This document shows, piece by piece, positions 45,660-56,729 of a stretch of DNA of 64,000 nucleotides. Origin of the DNA: Ligula intestinalis. Its lineage: Eukaryota; Platyhelminthes; Cestoda; Diphyllobothriidea; Diphyllobothriidae. Each line of letters begins with the position of its first letter. Position 1 is the stretch's first letter. Below the pieces are notes generated by a model. The model was not told the origin of the DNA. It did no database searches and worked only from the letters and a program-made list of their open reading frames with translations. The stretch spans positions 40,381,923 to 40,445,922 of the forward strand of contig JAYGXS010000004.1 in NCBI GenBank assembly GCA_036362985.1, read 5' to 3'. A program made the translations under genes and the position numbers.

Positions 45660-45745
45660 TGTGTCTATGATGACGAATCCACGACGGATATCGAGGCATC
45701 AGGCGAATAAAAGTGTTTTCCTAGTGATCGAGTCGTCTTCTTCTT
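45660..45745 (+). repeat. Hammerhead-core-like repeat (copy 2, degenerate)
   Basis: TATGATGACGAATCCACGAC then GGATATCGAGGCATCAGGCG and TAGTGATCGAGTCGTCTTCT match copy 1. The core has changes at both conserved blocks (ATGATGA for CTGATGA and GAGG for GAAA), so it should be inactive. It defines a dispersed repeat of at least 85 bases. Confidence 0.5.
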
Positions 45746-45759
45746 AAATCAGATACCCT

Positions 45760-47480
45760 TGCGTGCAAACGTCATGGTGTTTATTATAAAGCTATCTAGA
45801 TTAGTACAACCTCCAGTGTTCTCAACTAATTCTCGATATTTCTATACAACTGTACTCAGTACGTGTCTTTCTGTTTAACGCCCAAAGACATAAGATATTT
45901 TCCAGTCATTATGTTCAGTCAAACGCCATTGGAATTCAGTTGGTCATTTGTCCATGATTCCCATGATTTACTTAATTAATCTTTGAAGGCTTATCCCAAC
46001 GTCAGCCTTCTGATACAACTTTTTGGAAAACAAAATATGTACATTGGTTCAAAATCATGAGATCCAATTCATTTGTACCGTGGATTATAATTAAGCTGAA
46101 TAATTTACCCTTTTACACTTCAATTAATTATTTTAAGACAATTATCTGACTGCTCCAGCACAAAAGTTCTACGTCGACATATATTTCTGTCAATTCAGTT
46201 TATATTTCAGTTACTAAGGAGGGATTCTATGATACAATTTCTCTCATAATCATCATCAAAGGCGTACAATCTTTATCAAAGTGGGCGTGCGTTATTGGTC
46301 AGAAATCCGAGACAGCCATAGTAGTACTCGGCGAGTGATCAGCCGGAAACATCACACAGCCTAGGAAAGGGTTTATGCTATTGAAAGCAGACGTCTAACT
46401 AGCGTTTCAGAGGCACAATTGTACCCATAATAACGACTGAAAATTTAGTCTAAATTAAACCCTAGTCACCCTGGTCGCCCTAACAGATCTTGCAAAAGGG
46501 GCTGACTACTGTAAAGTGGGATAAAGGGAAAAGAGAACTTAAGCACGGGTCAACTTGCAAAATGCAAAAGACGTTTACAGAAGCAGTCTCTTACCTAATT
46601 AATCTACTCGCCAAATGTACAGCTAAGACGACATATGTCAGCGAAAACGTGGGAGGGATTATAAGTTTAACCAGAACGAAGCAGTATGGGTAAGAACATC
46701 AGAGTGGTTTGCGAGGAGATGTCGATAAAGTCACTGTAGGGTGCATAGGGCCCTCTGAGTACGCTCAGATCGTTCGGGACTTGGACTCCTAACAGACTCC
46801 GTAAAAGGTAGTTTCAGGTAACTTGGTTGTTGCATGTGATCTCTTGTTGGGATTATGAAGGACTTCCAAATCCTGATCAGAGGTATTGTCCAATTTGCTT
46901 GCTTACAACTACTAGAGCTTAGAAACAGAGCTTAGCTTTGTATCACTTTCGCAAAAGATTTTTACAAAATTCCAAGCCAAACGTGTTCTATGCTTTATAC
47001 CCACAATATTGGAAACTGATTCGACTGCAGGATCATGACATTTTTAGGCTCCAAAATTCCGCTTTAAGTGTAGATTGAATTTTAAACGCAGATCAGAGGT
47101 ACCCACCTTGACCCCAAACATACCAAAGCAAGCAATAGACGAGAACCTTGGCGCATTCTTGCGACCAGAAAATTTCAGCTTTTCATCTCTAAATTATGCT
47201 AACTATCAGATGTACGTTTATCCCACTGCGATACGGATTTGCTGGACTACTTACTATTATTAACTAGTTACTATTATACGAATTAAAAATGTTTAAGCCT
47301 GACTACGAAAATAAAATTCCTAGCAAAATTAGTAGAACTGACCCTTACGACAATGCATCTAAGTCATCATTACTAACTGATTATGGGTAAACTGTGTTCA
47401 CTTTTATGTACACCGAAGTGCGTAAAGTGAATGCGATTTTCTACACAAGTAAGGCAGCCTATAATGGCAATATTGTGCGT
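45760..47480. other. Unassigned; GC-richer patch at about 46250-46900
   Basis: No motif was found in any frame of the patch, including the plus frame 46490-46693. Probably old repeat sequence. Confidence 0.35.
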
Positions 47481-47482
47481 TT

Positions 47483-47672
47483 TTATTCAGAAGCAGTCAC
47501 ACCTACCCAACCATAAGTTTGTGGCACATGGAATTTATATAGTTTATCTTGAATGGTTGAATTAAAAGCTGTGAAACTGAGCGAGAACCCATTTGATCGA
47601 TCCGTTGTGATTAAGTAGTAAGAGGCAAACCCCAAAATAGATTGCGGGACTTGTTCTTTCCATTGGGTTTGT
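47483..47672 (-). CDS. Candidate exon, unknown or ML-like
   Basis: The minus strand has ATCAATCTTACAG then QTQWKEQVPQSILGFASYYL, ITTDRSNGFSLSFTAFNSTI and QDKLYKFHVPQTYGW. It could end at TGG|GTAGGT (phase 0), as in the 50.9-kb exon, or read to GAATAAAAA where stop and poly(A) signal overlap. NGFSLSFTAFNST has ML-strand character. Identity is uncertain. Confidence 0.3.
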
Positions 47673-47719
47673 CTGTAAGATTGATTTATGCAGTAGATCG
47701 AGGGCATCATTAAAATTAT

Positions 47720-50700
47720 TGTGGAAGATTGCTATTTACTCGCATACCGACATGAATGCAGCATAAAAACTTACCATAAGAATATTCGTTGACATCATGC
47801 CACTTCTGTTTCCAATAAAAGTACTATCCATTACCCTCAGTAAATGGAAATAAAAAGACAGTTCTGGTTACTAGAATCTTTTTTTGTGATTAAACGTCCA
47901 CAACTGATCCAAAATGTGCTACTAACTCTAGGCTTAACAGCCAAGTCCAATTTGGATTATGACTTTGCATGCGTTAGCGCACCTACTGTATGTGAGCCCT
48001 AAGTATAAATACTGCAATGATATAAGAATTCGTGATTATTGAACAAGAAATTGATAGTTTTTCTCACCCCTTTTTAACTTTAAACTACCAAAGTTGTCAG
48101 TCATGTTAATATACTGAATACTTCCTCCATTAAGCATAATGACCAACAGTTATTGGTCGAGTTTCAGCAAAACTCAAATATCTTTGCGGAGCAGGTCCAG
48201 GCTTCCTGTAGATAAATTAAATACCCGTCCTCAATAGCCTTATCTTTTGTCCTAGCATGCGTGTGTTTTAGACCATCGTATTTCGATGAAAATCACAAAG
48301 TGCACCAGCAGGTTGACACAGAAGTAGACGGTTTCAGGGGGTAGCTTTAAAGTGATAGCGCATGCAGTTAGCACCAACCGCACTCTCTACCTTCGCCCGG
48401 AGTCTCGAAGACTAAACGCGACTCGAAGTAGGCTTGTTTCTCAACTGCAAGCCGAAGCACCACCGACCTTTGCGACTGTACTACTGTACCATCTTCCCTC
48501 CCTGACCCATAGTAGGTGTTAAGACAGGTCAAAAGAGGTCGAGAAGGTCTTTATTACTACTGACTATCAATGCAGACGGGTCTTATTAGTACCGGTACTA
48601 TTTCTGACACTAGCATTAGTCAGAAGTGACGCTGGTTTGAAGTTAGCACTGTTGCTTACAACTCCTTTGTTCCCAACAAGGAGTGGAAAATGTGCGTTTA
48701 CGCTATTTAAAGTAACTACACGTTTCAGGCCCTGGGCACACCAGTGTTTGCCTTGTATTCCCCCTCTCAAATTTATCGTCCCAGGCTGTTTTTGAATTAG
48801 GAGCTGGACAACGAGGATTGGGCTACTCCTGCTATACGTGCTTGCCTATGATTCAGTGCTCATTGTAGGAACCATAGTTACCAGGGCCAGTAATTAATAC
48901 ATTATGATATGGCCTGTGTTAGGTAGCTGGCTCAAAGTATTCACTCCCAATCAGTATGGGTTACAATAGATCAATAATTTGTTGGTTAAGGAAAAGCGTT
49001 ATTGAATAGTAGCAAATATTCTACCACAATTTTATGCCTCATGTAGTGTCTTTTGCCTTATATGGGCTGTCTGCAGGCCTACTACAACGCCCAGTATGCG
49101 ATAGTCTGAGCATAATCGAAAAGTATCGTGTTGCTATGCTGATATTAACAGATAAGTAAGTGGAATGCTAGTAGTGACGTGACTGTATCTATCGATTCTA
49201 TTAGTCAAAGTTGATGCGGATTTGGGTCAGCGCTGAGGTTCATCTCAATCTGTATTGATGCTTTTCCGAGTAATATATGTTCGTGGCCGTAGCACTTCAT
49301 AGCTGGCCTTGTATTCCGCGTCCTCACCTCTATCCACCAAAAATGTGTCAATACTTTCCAAGTCTCTGACTACGAATACTAGGAACTGCTGTTAGATGTA
49401 GTATATGAATGCTGAGGTGGCTAATACTACAGCATTCGCTAAAGACCTTGCAATTTTCTTGATGAAAATTGACTTTGTACTTATGCATATATTTGCTAAA
49501 ATTATTTCGATTAATTTAGTTAACTCTGCGTAAGCCTTTTAGTTAGGAAAATCACGATTTTAGTTAGGCTTACTAAGAGAAATGGCCATTTATTTTGGGA
49601 AAATTGGGAGCAGTTTCATATCGAAGGAATTCCTTATGCTATTACGAAAGACTAAACCAAACTGCTTTCTTATGTTGATCATACTATGGAGGAACTTCAA
49701 AATAAATAAAATGGTATATAAGATATCCCTTCCAGAACGGGAAAATTTTATCCAAAATTGCTCACTTTCAAGTGAAGCCAAGTTGAAGGGATCACATTTA
49801 TTTGCATAAACATTTCGTATTCATATTTTAACAATTATGTTTAGCTATTCTGTGAATATTTTCACAAAATGCAGTAACAAAAAGTTTTCTTGGGAAATTT
49901 GTCTTTCCGCACCGCTGCCCTTGCGCATAAGCAAAGTGAATGACTTATTGAATTTAAGTCATGTAGACATATAGTTCTTTTATAAAGTATGCGTTCCGCT
50001 TTTGCGTTATTTACAAGCAAAACAGACAAAAAATAATAAGCATTTCAAAAAATAGCCAAATATATGGCCAAATTTTTGCATTCGCAAGCTTATAGTAGAG
50101 AAAGAAATTAATCCACTTTTGCGAAAAGGAATTAATTATAAATTTCTATCATCTCCAGTCAAACTGAATCGTATATATTCACGTAAATTAAATAAATTTT
50201 CAAAAGTCTCCAATTTCATTTTGATATTTTCTTGGAAAAGTAAATATACACAGAAATTCGTCAGCCGAATATCTAAACACAGAGCTTACCTTTTATGGGA
50301 AGTGTTTTATTACTCACAAATAACAATATCAGAATTCCATTGTAAACATACATTATTCTCGAAAATGGGGTTTGTTGTTTTGAGCCATTTCTTAATATCA
50401 GCAACTTGAACATATTAATAGAAAGTATATTAAAAAACACTTCTTCCGGTAAATGATCTTCATATACATGTACATCTATATCTTATTTCAAAGGTTTTGA
50501 TTTAGAGATCTAAAAGATGCGCAGTTTATCAATTTATCAATTAAAACACTGAAAACAAAGAAAATGATGACACACTTTTTCGATTATATTCAATAAATAC
50601 TTATCAAGTAACGTTTAAATATGCAGAATAATTTGACTTAAGAAAAGTTATTTCCATATGAAGAAATTGGTTGCTTCAAGTTTTTAACCTAAACATTTTT

Positions 50701-50840
50701 TTAATTCATTGTTCGAATTAATAGCGATATTGTACGTCTTGGAAACTTGGAATTTATTGGAATTTCAATATTTTTTTTTAGAAACTCCTAGTACTTCATA
50801 TAGTTCTTTTAAGTACTAAATATGCCCAGTGATGTTCAAT
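47720..50840. other. Unassigned; GC-richer patch at about 48300-49400
   Basis: No family recognised in any frame, including minus 48567-48770 and plus 49582-49809. The GC-richer patch is probably old repeat DNA. Confidence 0.4.
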
Positions 50841-50850
50841 ATTATAAGTT

Positions 50851-50858
50851 TTTATAAA
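50851..50858 (+). promoter_or_regulatory. Candidate TATA box
   Basis: TTATAAAA lies about 50 bases before the ATG at 50905, leaving room for a start site near 50880 and a short leader. Confidence 0.35.
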
Positions 50859-50904
50859 AAAATTCACACTGGTCTTCGAGTAAGGATCAAACTTTTACAC
50901 AGTT

Positions 50905-51063
50905 ATGAAAGTTGCGTGGTTTTTAGCAACTTCTGTAATTGTCCTATTTACTAATGGCAGTAAATTATATTGTAATGCAAGTTCACTAGATGGACGGTCC
51001 AATAGAGGGGAGCCGTGTTATTACTCATATTGGGTTGAGCATGATTTGCGTGTGAATATTTGG
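50905..51063 (+). CDS. Secreted protein gene, first exon (ML-like)
   Basis: ATG at 50905 opens MKVAWFLATSVIVLFTNGSK, a clear signal peptide with cleavage likely after the NGS region, then LYCNASSLDGRSNRGEPCYY and SYWVEHDLRVNIW to TGG|GTAAAG, a good phase-0 donor. The ML/NPC2 N-terminus has the same order: signal peptide, C, variable 'dG', 'pC', then 'l.V.I...'. Phase-0 exit equals the exit of the 30.8-kb middle exon. A TATA-like box sits upstream. The matching last exon may be 52194-52396; the linking exon between was not found with confidence. Confidence 0.5.
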
Positions 51064-51069
51064 GTAAAG

Positions 51070-52180
51070 TACACAGTGGGCTGTCTATAGTAGGCAATAA
51101 GGCTACATTAACCTTTTGCCTTTGGCCTCACTGCTTGGCGCTCACCACTTTCGGACTTCTGGAAAAATTTCCTTGTATATATCGGTCCAACCTTTGCAAT
51201 TGGAGCAGTCTAGTATTGTTTTTGTGCTTCATGGCAATGCTAATTTAACTACTGCTACTGATATTATCTTAAAATGCATTTTCCGTTGAGAAGCCAGATT
51301 ACCTGCCATGGCATGTGGTGTTTACGTCAACCACGGTAAGGAGGGGAATATATTTTAGTCGCTACGTTTAGCTTGTGATAGCTAGTCAAGACGGTTGTGC
51401 GACAATAAACTGTATTATTCCCTAGATATAACTCATCGCAGAAGGCATATGGGTCACATTGGGAAGGCGTGATTTAGCTTGGTCATCCTGTGATTGTTAT
51501 CCATGCCTTAAAGTCTTACCGTCGTCCTTTCGTATAAGTCTCCCAGACCTAACGCAAATATGGAAAGCGATTTCTGGGTTAGGTGCTGGTCTGAGCACGT
51601 CAGCTCTAAGCTTATATTAAATTATGTTGAAGACTGGTTCAAAATATATTGAGTTGAACAAACAAGCTTCATTTTATTCTTTTTATGCAACGGTTGCCCA
51701 GTGAACTGATTCAAAGTCATTTAACAACAATGAGTGCATTCTGTGAATCTCTAGTCCCTGTACCTATCTTAGGCCAGAAACTCAGAATACCTCCATTTTT
51801 GCAGAGTCTCTTCACATCTCTGCCCATTCTCCGCCTTTAGTAATAATGATTAATTAATGATCAAACAAACTAAAGTTAACGGTCCTTATTTTTCCTTTGC
51901 GCTCGGTTCTTAGACCGTTAGCACCATTCTGACTACATTGTCATTCGTTGTTATGTTTGTACAACTGGTCCACGCAATGCAGACCAAATTGAGGGAACGC
52001 ATTGCATTGAATAGTAAGCTCCCCGATATCATATACATTTTCATATTCAACGTAAACGAAATCTAAAACCTGTATCCAACTTTACAATAAAAAACTACTT
52101 TATTAGCTCAAATTTACGTTGAATTGGAGGGAATGTATGGCGCATAACGGCGGATATACATATGCATATGGTGAAATGTA
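51070..52180. other. Probable intron of the 50.9-kb gene
   Basis: Contains short candidate exons I cannot confirm: a segment ending CCACG|GTAAGG near 51340 with ITCHGMWCLRQP in one frame, and 36 bases after TAAGTCTCCCAG near 51550. Otherwise nothing. Confidence 0.25.
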
Positions 52181-52193
52181 GGTATTGTGCTAG

Positions 52194-52396
52194 GCTACTC
52201 AGAAATCCGTGTCCAATTAATTAATTATACAATAAAAGGGCAAAGTGTTTTGCATGATTATATTCCCAGTTACAACTTAAGGTTACCCTATGAGTTGAGA
52301 CCAATATACGTTTTGCTCTCCGGAAAGTTGTATCAGACGAATGTTTCCATACCACGCATTATATCAGAAGACGGGCGTTGGAATAAGCGTTCTTAA
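52194..52396 (+). CDS. Candidate terminal exon (ML-like C-terminus)
   Basis: TTGTGCTAG is followed by two leftover bases and 66 codons to TAA: YSEIRVQLINYTIKGQSVLH, DYIPSYNLRLPYELRP, then GKLYQTNVSIPRI. The start phase matches the other three ML-like last exons. IRVQLINYTIKGQS resembles FKFEIFNVSKRDIQ at 29.8 kb, including an N-glycosylation sequon at the same relative place (NYT, NVS). It is longer than those exons by about 12 codons. Confidence 0.4.
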
Positions 52397-52399
52397 ATG

Positions 52400-52640
52400 C
52401 ATTAATGACATGACAGGGATGACGTATAAAGAATCAAGCTAAGTTTAAATGTGTTTGTGGGACATTGGGAAGAGAAACACATAACGCGTAAAGTTCTTAA
52501 GATGAAAAACACATCAAGGATTGTTTCAGAGACACTTTAGGTTTTGAAGCATGATGTTCCCGGAGAGAACTTCAAGATGGTTATTGCTGTAAAATTTCAT
52601 GGCACCATAAATTTCGTTAGTACTCCTCAGTTAAGACCAC
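52400..52640. other. Unassigned spacer
   Basis: No feature recognised. Confidence 0.3.
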
Positions 52641-54640
52641 TCATTGCATTGGGGTCGACGAATGAGAAAAATAGGAAATTGAATTTGTAAAAAAATCACA
52701 TGTCCTAGTCAGATACAGAAGGAAAGTTAGAACAAAATGAAAGGGGGAAAACAGGGAATTGAGTTGTGAGGAAGATTGGGGCAGGAGAATGTGCAAATCG
52801 GGGCGCCTGCGGTATCCAAGGTAAGGCCAGGTTAACCACATGCTCCAACTCTTTGCAGAGCGTCTATTATAAGCAGCCTCCAGGTAACACAAGATTCGAG
52901 ATGCTCGTGCTCGATAAAAAAAGTGGGAAAGACGTTTTAGGGTCTACCGAATGATCCATGTCCAGCAGATGTTCAGTAATAGAGGAAAGTGGAGAACGGT
53001 TTTCTTGATTAAATAGCCAACTAAGCAGATGTTTCTTGGCTCTGGCTGCCAATTGCCTTTGCGTAGGCCCTATGTACTTGCATTCAAAAGTGCATGTTAA
53101 TTCATAAACGCAGTTAGATGTAGGGTGCAAAGAGAAGACATCCTTGACACAAGGACTCGGCAGGGGCTTTGTTGGAGAGCAAAATATGAGTTCAGCGGCA
53201 TAATATCTTCTTTCTATGGTCTTGAGCAAGCGCCTTTTGATAATGTTTAGGACGTTATTCCCCTAAAATGGCAAATATACAAATATTGGTTTTTTAGGAG
53301 CTAATTTTTGCTCATTTTCGGTCTTAAAGGTTTACTATATTTGTCTATAATTTGAAATGGATATCCACGCTTCAGTAAAGTGGCTTTGAGACTACCAAAT
53401 TCTGCGTCTAAAGTATCCACAGAACAGATTTTTTAGTCCTCTGGAATAGGTTAAATACGAGGTTACGTTTCCATTGAATGAAAACAAAACTAAGAAAATG
53501 TAATAACGGGCCTTTTCAGGTTTTCTGGTGGAAGACTATCCGTGAAATGGAGCAGTTTGTTTATCTGGACAAGTGGACGTCAAGGAAAGAAAGTTTTTTA
53601 TCTCGTTCTAGTTCCACAGTTAATTTCATCTTCGGATGCAGCTTGTTCATAGTGAACAACAATTCCTCAGCTTTATTCAGGTTCTCAACGATCGTGAAAA
53701 TTTCGTCTAAATATCATCTGCATATTGTTGTGTGGTTCAATTCTGCGACAACTCTTTCTTCCAGATGGCCCATAAATATGTCTGCAAAGGTTGGTCCAAG
53801 TAGAGTTCCCATTGCAACACCGTCAATTTGTCTATACAATTGGCCATTGAACAGAAATTGGACATTTTTAGTGCAACATTGTGGTATGTTTCGTAGTGAT
53901 TGTTGGAACAGGCGTGTGTCGGATGAATAAGCACAGATAATGTCTATGGTTTCATCCAAAAGCACGTTAGTAAACAAGGACTCAACGCCCAGGAATAACC
54001 GACATTTGTCTTGAACATTGAGCTGGCTGATCTCGTCGATAAAGTGGAAACTTTCTTTTGATGTGAATTTGGAAAATCTTTGGTGAATTGGCTCTTATTC
54101 CTTTACTAGCCAATGCGCTAGTTTATGAAACGATGAGTTCGACATTGAGAGAATGGGACGTAGAGGAAAACATTTGATATGGGTTTTTGGTAATCCATCC
54201 TAATGTTATCTGACATGTTTGGCTATACCATCTTTCGAAAATGTAAAGCTGGCGTACAAAGGAAAGGCTGCATAATTAACGTTTGCATTTTCTTGAAGAA
54301 AAACCCCTCTTAAACTGCCGTCTGCGTTTATGTGCTTTTTACTGGTAGCAAAGTTTTCGTTTATTTCTCCAGTAACAAGAGATACGAGAAAGCTTTTACA
54401 GTATCTTTCCTGGACCTGGCGTGATTGAAGCTGCGGATAAAGCCTCCTCCCTTTGGGCAATAAATCCTTTTGTTTTTGACACTGTTATGTTTGCTCGGGG
54501 ATAGCAGGTTTTGTGATAGAAAAGAAAGCAAGAAGTGCGTTTTTTTTTCTTCCACCACGCATGCTTGACAGTAATCCAAGAAAATAGCAATTTCTTGGGC
54601 CAACCATAGGCATTTACGAGATAGCAAAATGTACGAAAAT
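52640..54640 (-). mobile_element. Penelope-like element, minus strand
   Basis: Coding remnant from about 54630 to 52867 with a GC-richer 3' region to about 52640. The open frames on the plus strand across it are antisense shadows. No flanking duplication was seen. Confidence 0.75.
52867..54627 (-). pseudogene. PLE RT and GIY-YIG, frame-shifted
   Basis: In minus-strand order: an N-terminal part at 54627-54210 with INENFATSKKHINADGS; GLPKTHIKCFPLRPILSMSN and SFHKLAHWLVKE near 54190-54100; SLFTNVLLDETIDIICAYSS near 53970 (motif A region); FLFNGQLYRQIDGVAMGTLL and GPTFADIFMGHLEERV; then TATGCAGATGATATT encoding YADDI (catalytic motif C) split by a frame shift near 53710; KLSFLDVHLSR. The endonuclease reads CVYELTCTFECKYIGPTQRQ and LAARAKKHL (GIY-YIG with CxxxC). 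Several frame shifts and stops make it dead. The sequence is clearly different from the 12.5-kb PLE. Confidence 0.8.
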
Positions 54641-55560
54641 GTATACTATCGTTGCTACCTATATTTTTTAGGCATGCAGTTTTTTACAAACTATGAACGA
54701 ATAATCTTGTCAACTATAATTTCTGAAGCAGTTTTTTTGCAATGTTGAAGAGCCGTGTGGTTGATTTGGACAGACCTTATGAAGTTTTGTGTTCGAAGCA
54801 ATTGAATAAAAGTAGGCAATATATGTCTGCACATTCTTAGGGCAAGGCGAGTTAGTTGAGGACCTGTCCCGCTAACTTTGCAGCCGTATTGCGTACAAAC
54901 TAACAAATTGGTTCCATTTTAACCAGTTCAATTCAGGTGAATGGGTTCTTACTCTACATGTGGTTAGACCATATATATAACATAGGCACCATTGAAAACA
55001 ATTTCACCTGCCCAGTAAGTGTTTCTGTGAAAGCATTTGGCTCCTGAAATACCTTGTAAAGTTGTAGATACCTAAATACGAGCGAACCTTGACAAACAAA
55101 CCTAAATACTTCAACAAACGTTGATTTTCGATGCTTCAGTGCATTTAAAAATATTTATAACATCTACAAGCAGGTTTAACTTGAAATAAATAGACAGTAT
55201 TTTAAAAGTAAGTCGTCTCTGTTGGCAACAAAATCCTTATACCGTGCTCCATAATTTTCTTACGGTCTATTTATAGTTTTTTAAGTTCAGCAAAATAATC
55301 ATCTGAAAGCTTTTTAGCATGAAAACTCGAAGACCATGTAACATTACCTAAATTCAGTTAATTTTGTTTAAGGTTGTCGACTATCTGGACAACTCCAGGA
55401 CAATCCTACCTATTGCTTTTCGGAATTATTCCTCTCCTACATATTCTTCTCCAAATGGGTCACAACGGAATGGTTCATTGTCAAAGCCCGCTGCTATTGC
55501 GTATCACTTGTATATTTGAGTGAGGTCTAATTTGTTATATCTGTATTCACACCGATTGAC
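54640..55560. other. Unassigned AT-rich sequence
   Basis: No feature recognised. Confidence 0.4.
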
Positions 55561-55572
55561 TTGAAGTTTTAG

Positions 55573-55705
55573 GTATGACGTAATCTGGATTCATGTTGGT
55601 TACATGGATAACCCAAAATTTATGGACAATTTCCAAAAAGCACTTTCAAGTTCATCTTGGCAAAGTGACACATTCTTCACGCAAATGCAATATTTGCTGG
55701 ACTGA
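55573..55705 (+). CDS. Candidate terminal exon, unknown family
   Basis: ACTTGAAGTTTTAG is followed by one leftover base and YDVIWIHVGYMDNPKFMDNF, QKALSSSSWQSDTFFTQMQY and LLD before TGA. The residue mix looks protein-like, but no family or partner exon is recognised, and the phase differs from the ML-like exons. Confidence 0.3.
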
Positions 55706-55709
55706 CTTT

Positions 55710-56205
55710 TTAAAATGTTGCATCGAAGCCTCAGATAAGGAATTCGCTTATGGATACAAAATGTGTGACACTATGATGCAAGAAGAGAGCCTATGTATAT
55801 TCTCCTATATTCCTTGTTTTTACCATTCATTGACAAATCGATTTCAACAAATATGAGATCATCTTAACTCAGGCAATATGATGTGAGTCTTTGCTACTTG
55901 AACAATTTTCTAATAAAGCGACTTTTATTGAAAAACCGTCGCCTCAACATATATGTAGAGGTTCAAAAACTGCATGTTAAGCTTACATATTTTAATGTTA
56001 TTCTGTATGTCTTAGCTTGATCTTAAGCAACCAGGTACAAACCACCAGAAGATCTGACGAAGTCAAAAACGGAAAGAAAGTTTTAAGCTATTTTCAGGAA
56101 TAAGCAATAACGTGTTTCAGAGAGGTACGGCAAAAATACATGTTTTAATATACTTTTCCAAGCACTGAAAAAATAGGCATGCATAATGTGGGTGACTCCC
56201 ATGTA
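55710..56205. other. Unassigned AT-rich sequence
   Basis: No feature recognised before the Tigger insertion. Confidence 0.4.
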
Positions 56206-56340
56206 CCTAATACAGTGGAGTCCGGTTAATGTAGACAGTTGGCCAGGAACGGAATTTCTCCATAATAAAAAATCCTCTGGTTAATCTGGACAGCCACCGC
56301 TTAATGTGGGCAGCACCAAGCTCTCAACCGGTCGGTCAAC

Positions 56341-56581
56341 CCACAGATTTTGTCAAAAATCCAGTCCAAATCGCCCGCGGCGGGGAATTCCCCCGTCCTG
56401 TTCGCCACAGTTGGGAGGTGTAGTTGTCGAAAGAGGCCGCCAATACGTCATCTAGGCTATTCCCACTCCCCCTGCCCTGTCCCCGTATCCTCACCCTTGT
56501 CTCCCTTATCTGCTTTCCCACAGATTTTGTCAAAAATCCAGTCCAAATCGCCCGCGGCGGGGAACTCCCGCGTCCTGTTCT
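56341..56581 (+). repeat. 64-bp direct repeat inside the Tigger 5' region
   Basis: 56341-56404 and 56518-56581 (CCACAGATTTTGTCAAAAAT..., CCCGCGGCGGGGAA...) are near-identical with two or three differences, separated by 113 bases rich in pyrimidines. They lie upstream of the transposase ATG and may be a tandem duplication in the promoter or leader. Confidence 0.9.
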
Positions 56582-56729
56582 GAAAGTTTTGCTTCAGATG
56601 AACAGTACACAAAGCTTTTCTGTTGGTTTGCCTGTGGTTGTGTACGTGTGGAGGCTGATCACGAGAAAGTGAAGTGCTCTTGACTGTCGTTCTTCGACTT
56701 CTGCAATCTTTCTTTCCCTTCTTTCCCAG

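Noticed and set aside
53478..53930. 150-codon plus-strand open frame
   Set aside because: It is antisense to the minus-strand PLE RT, whose motifs (GVAMG, LADIFMGHLE-type) are clear on the other strand.
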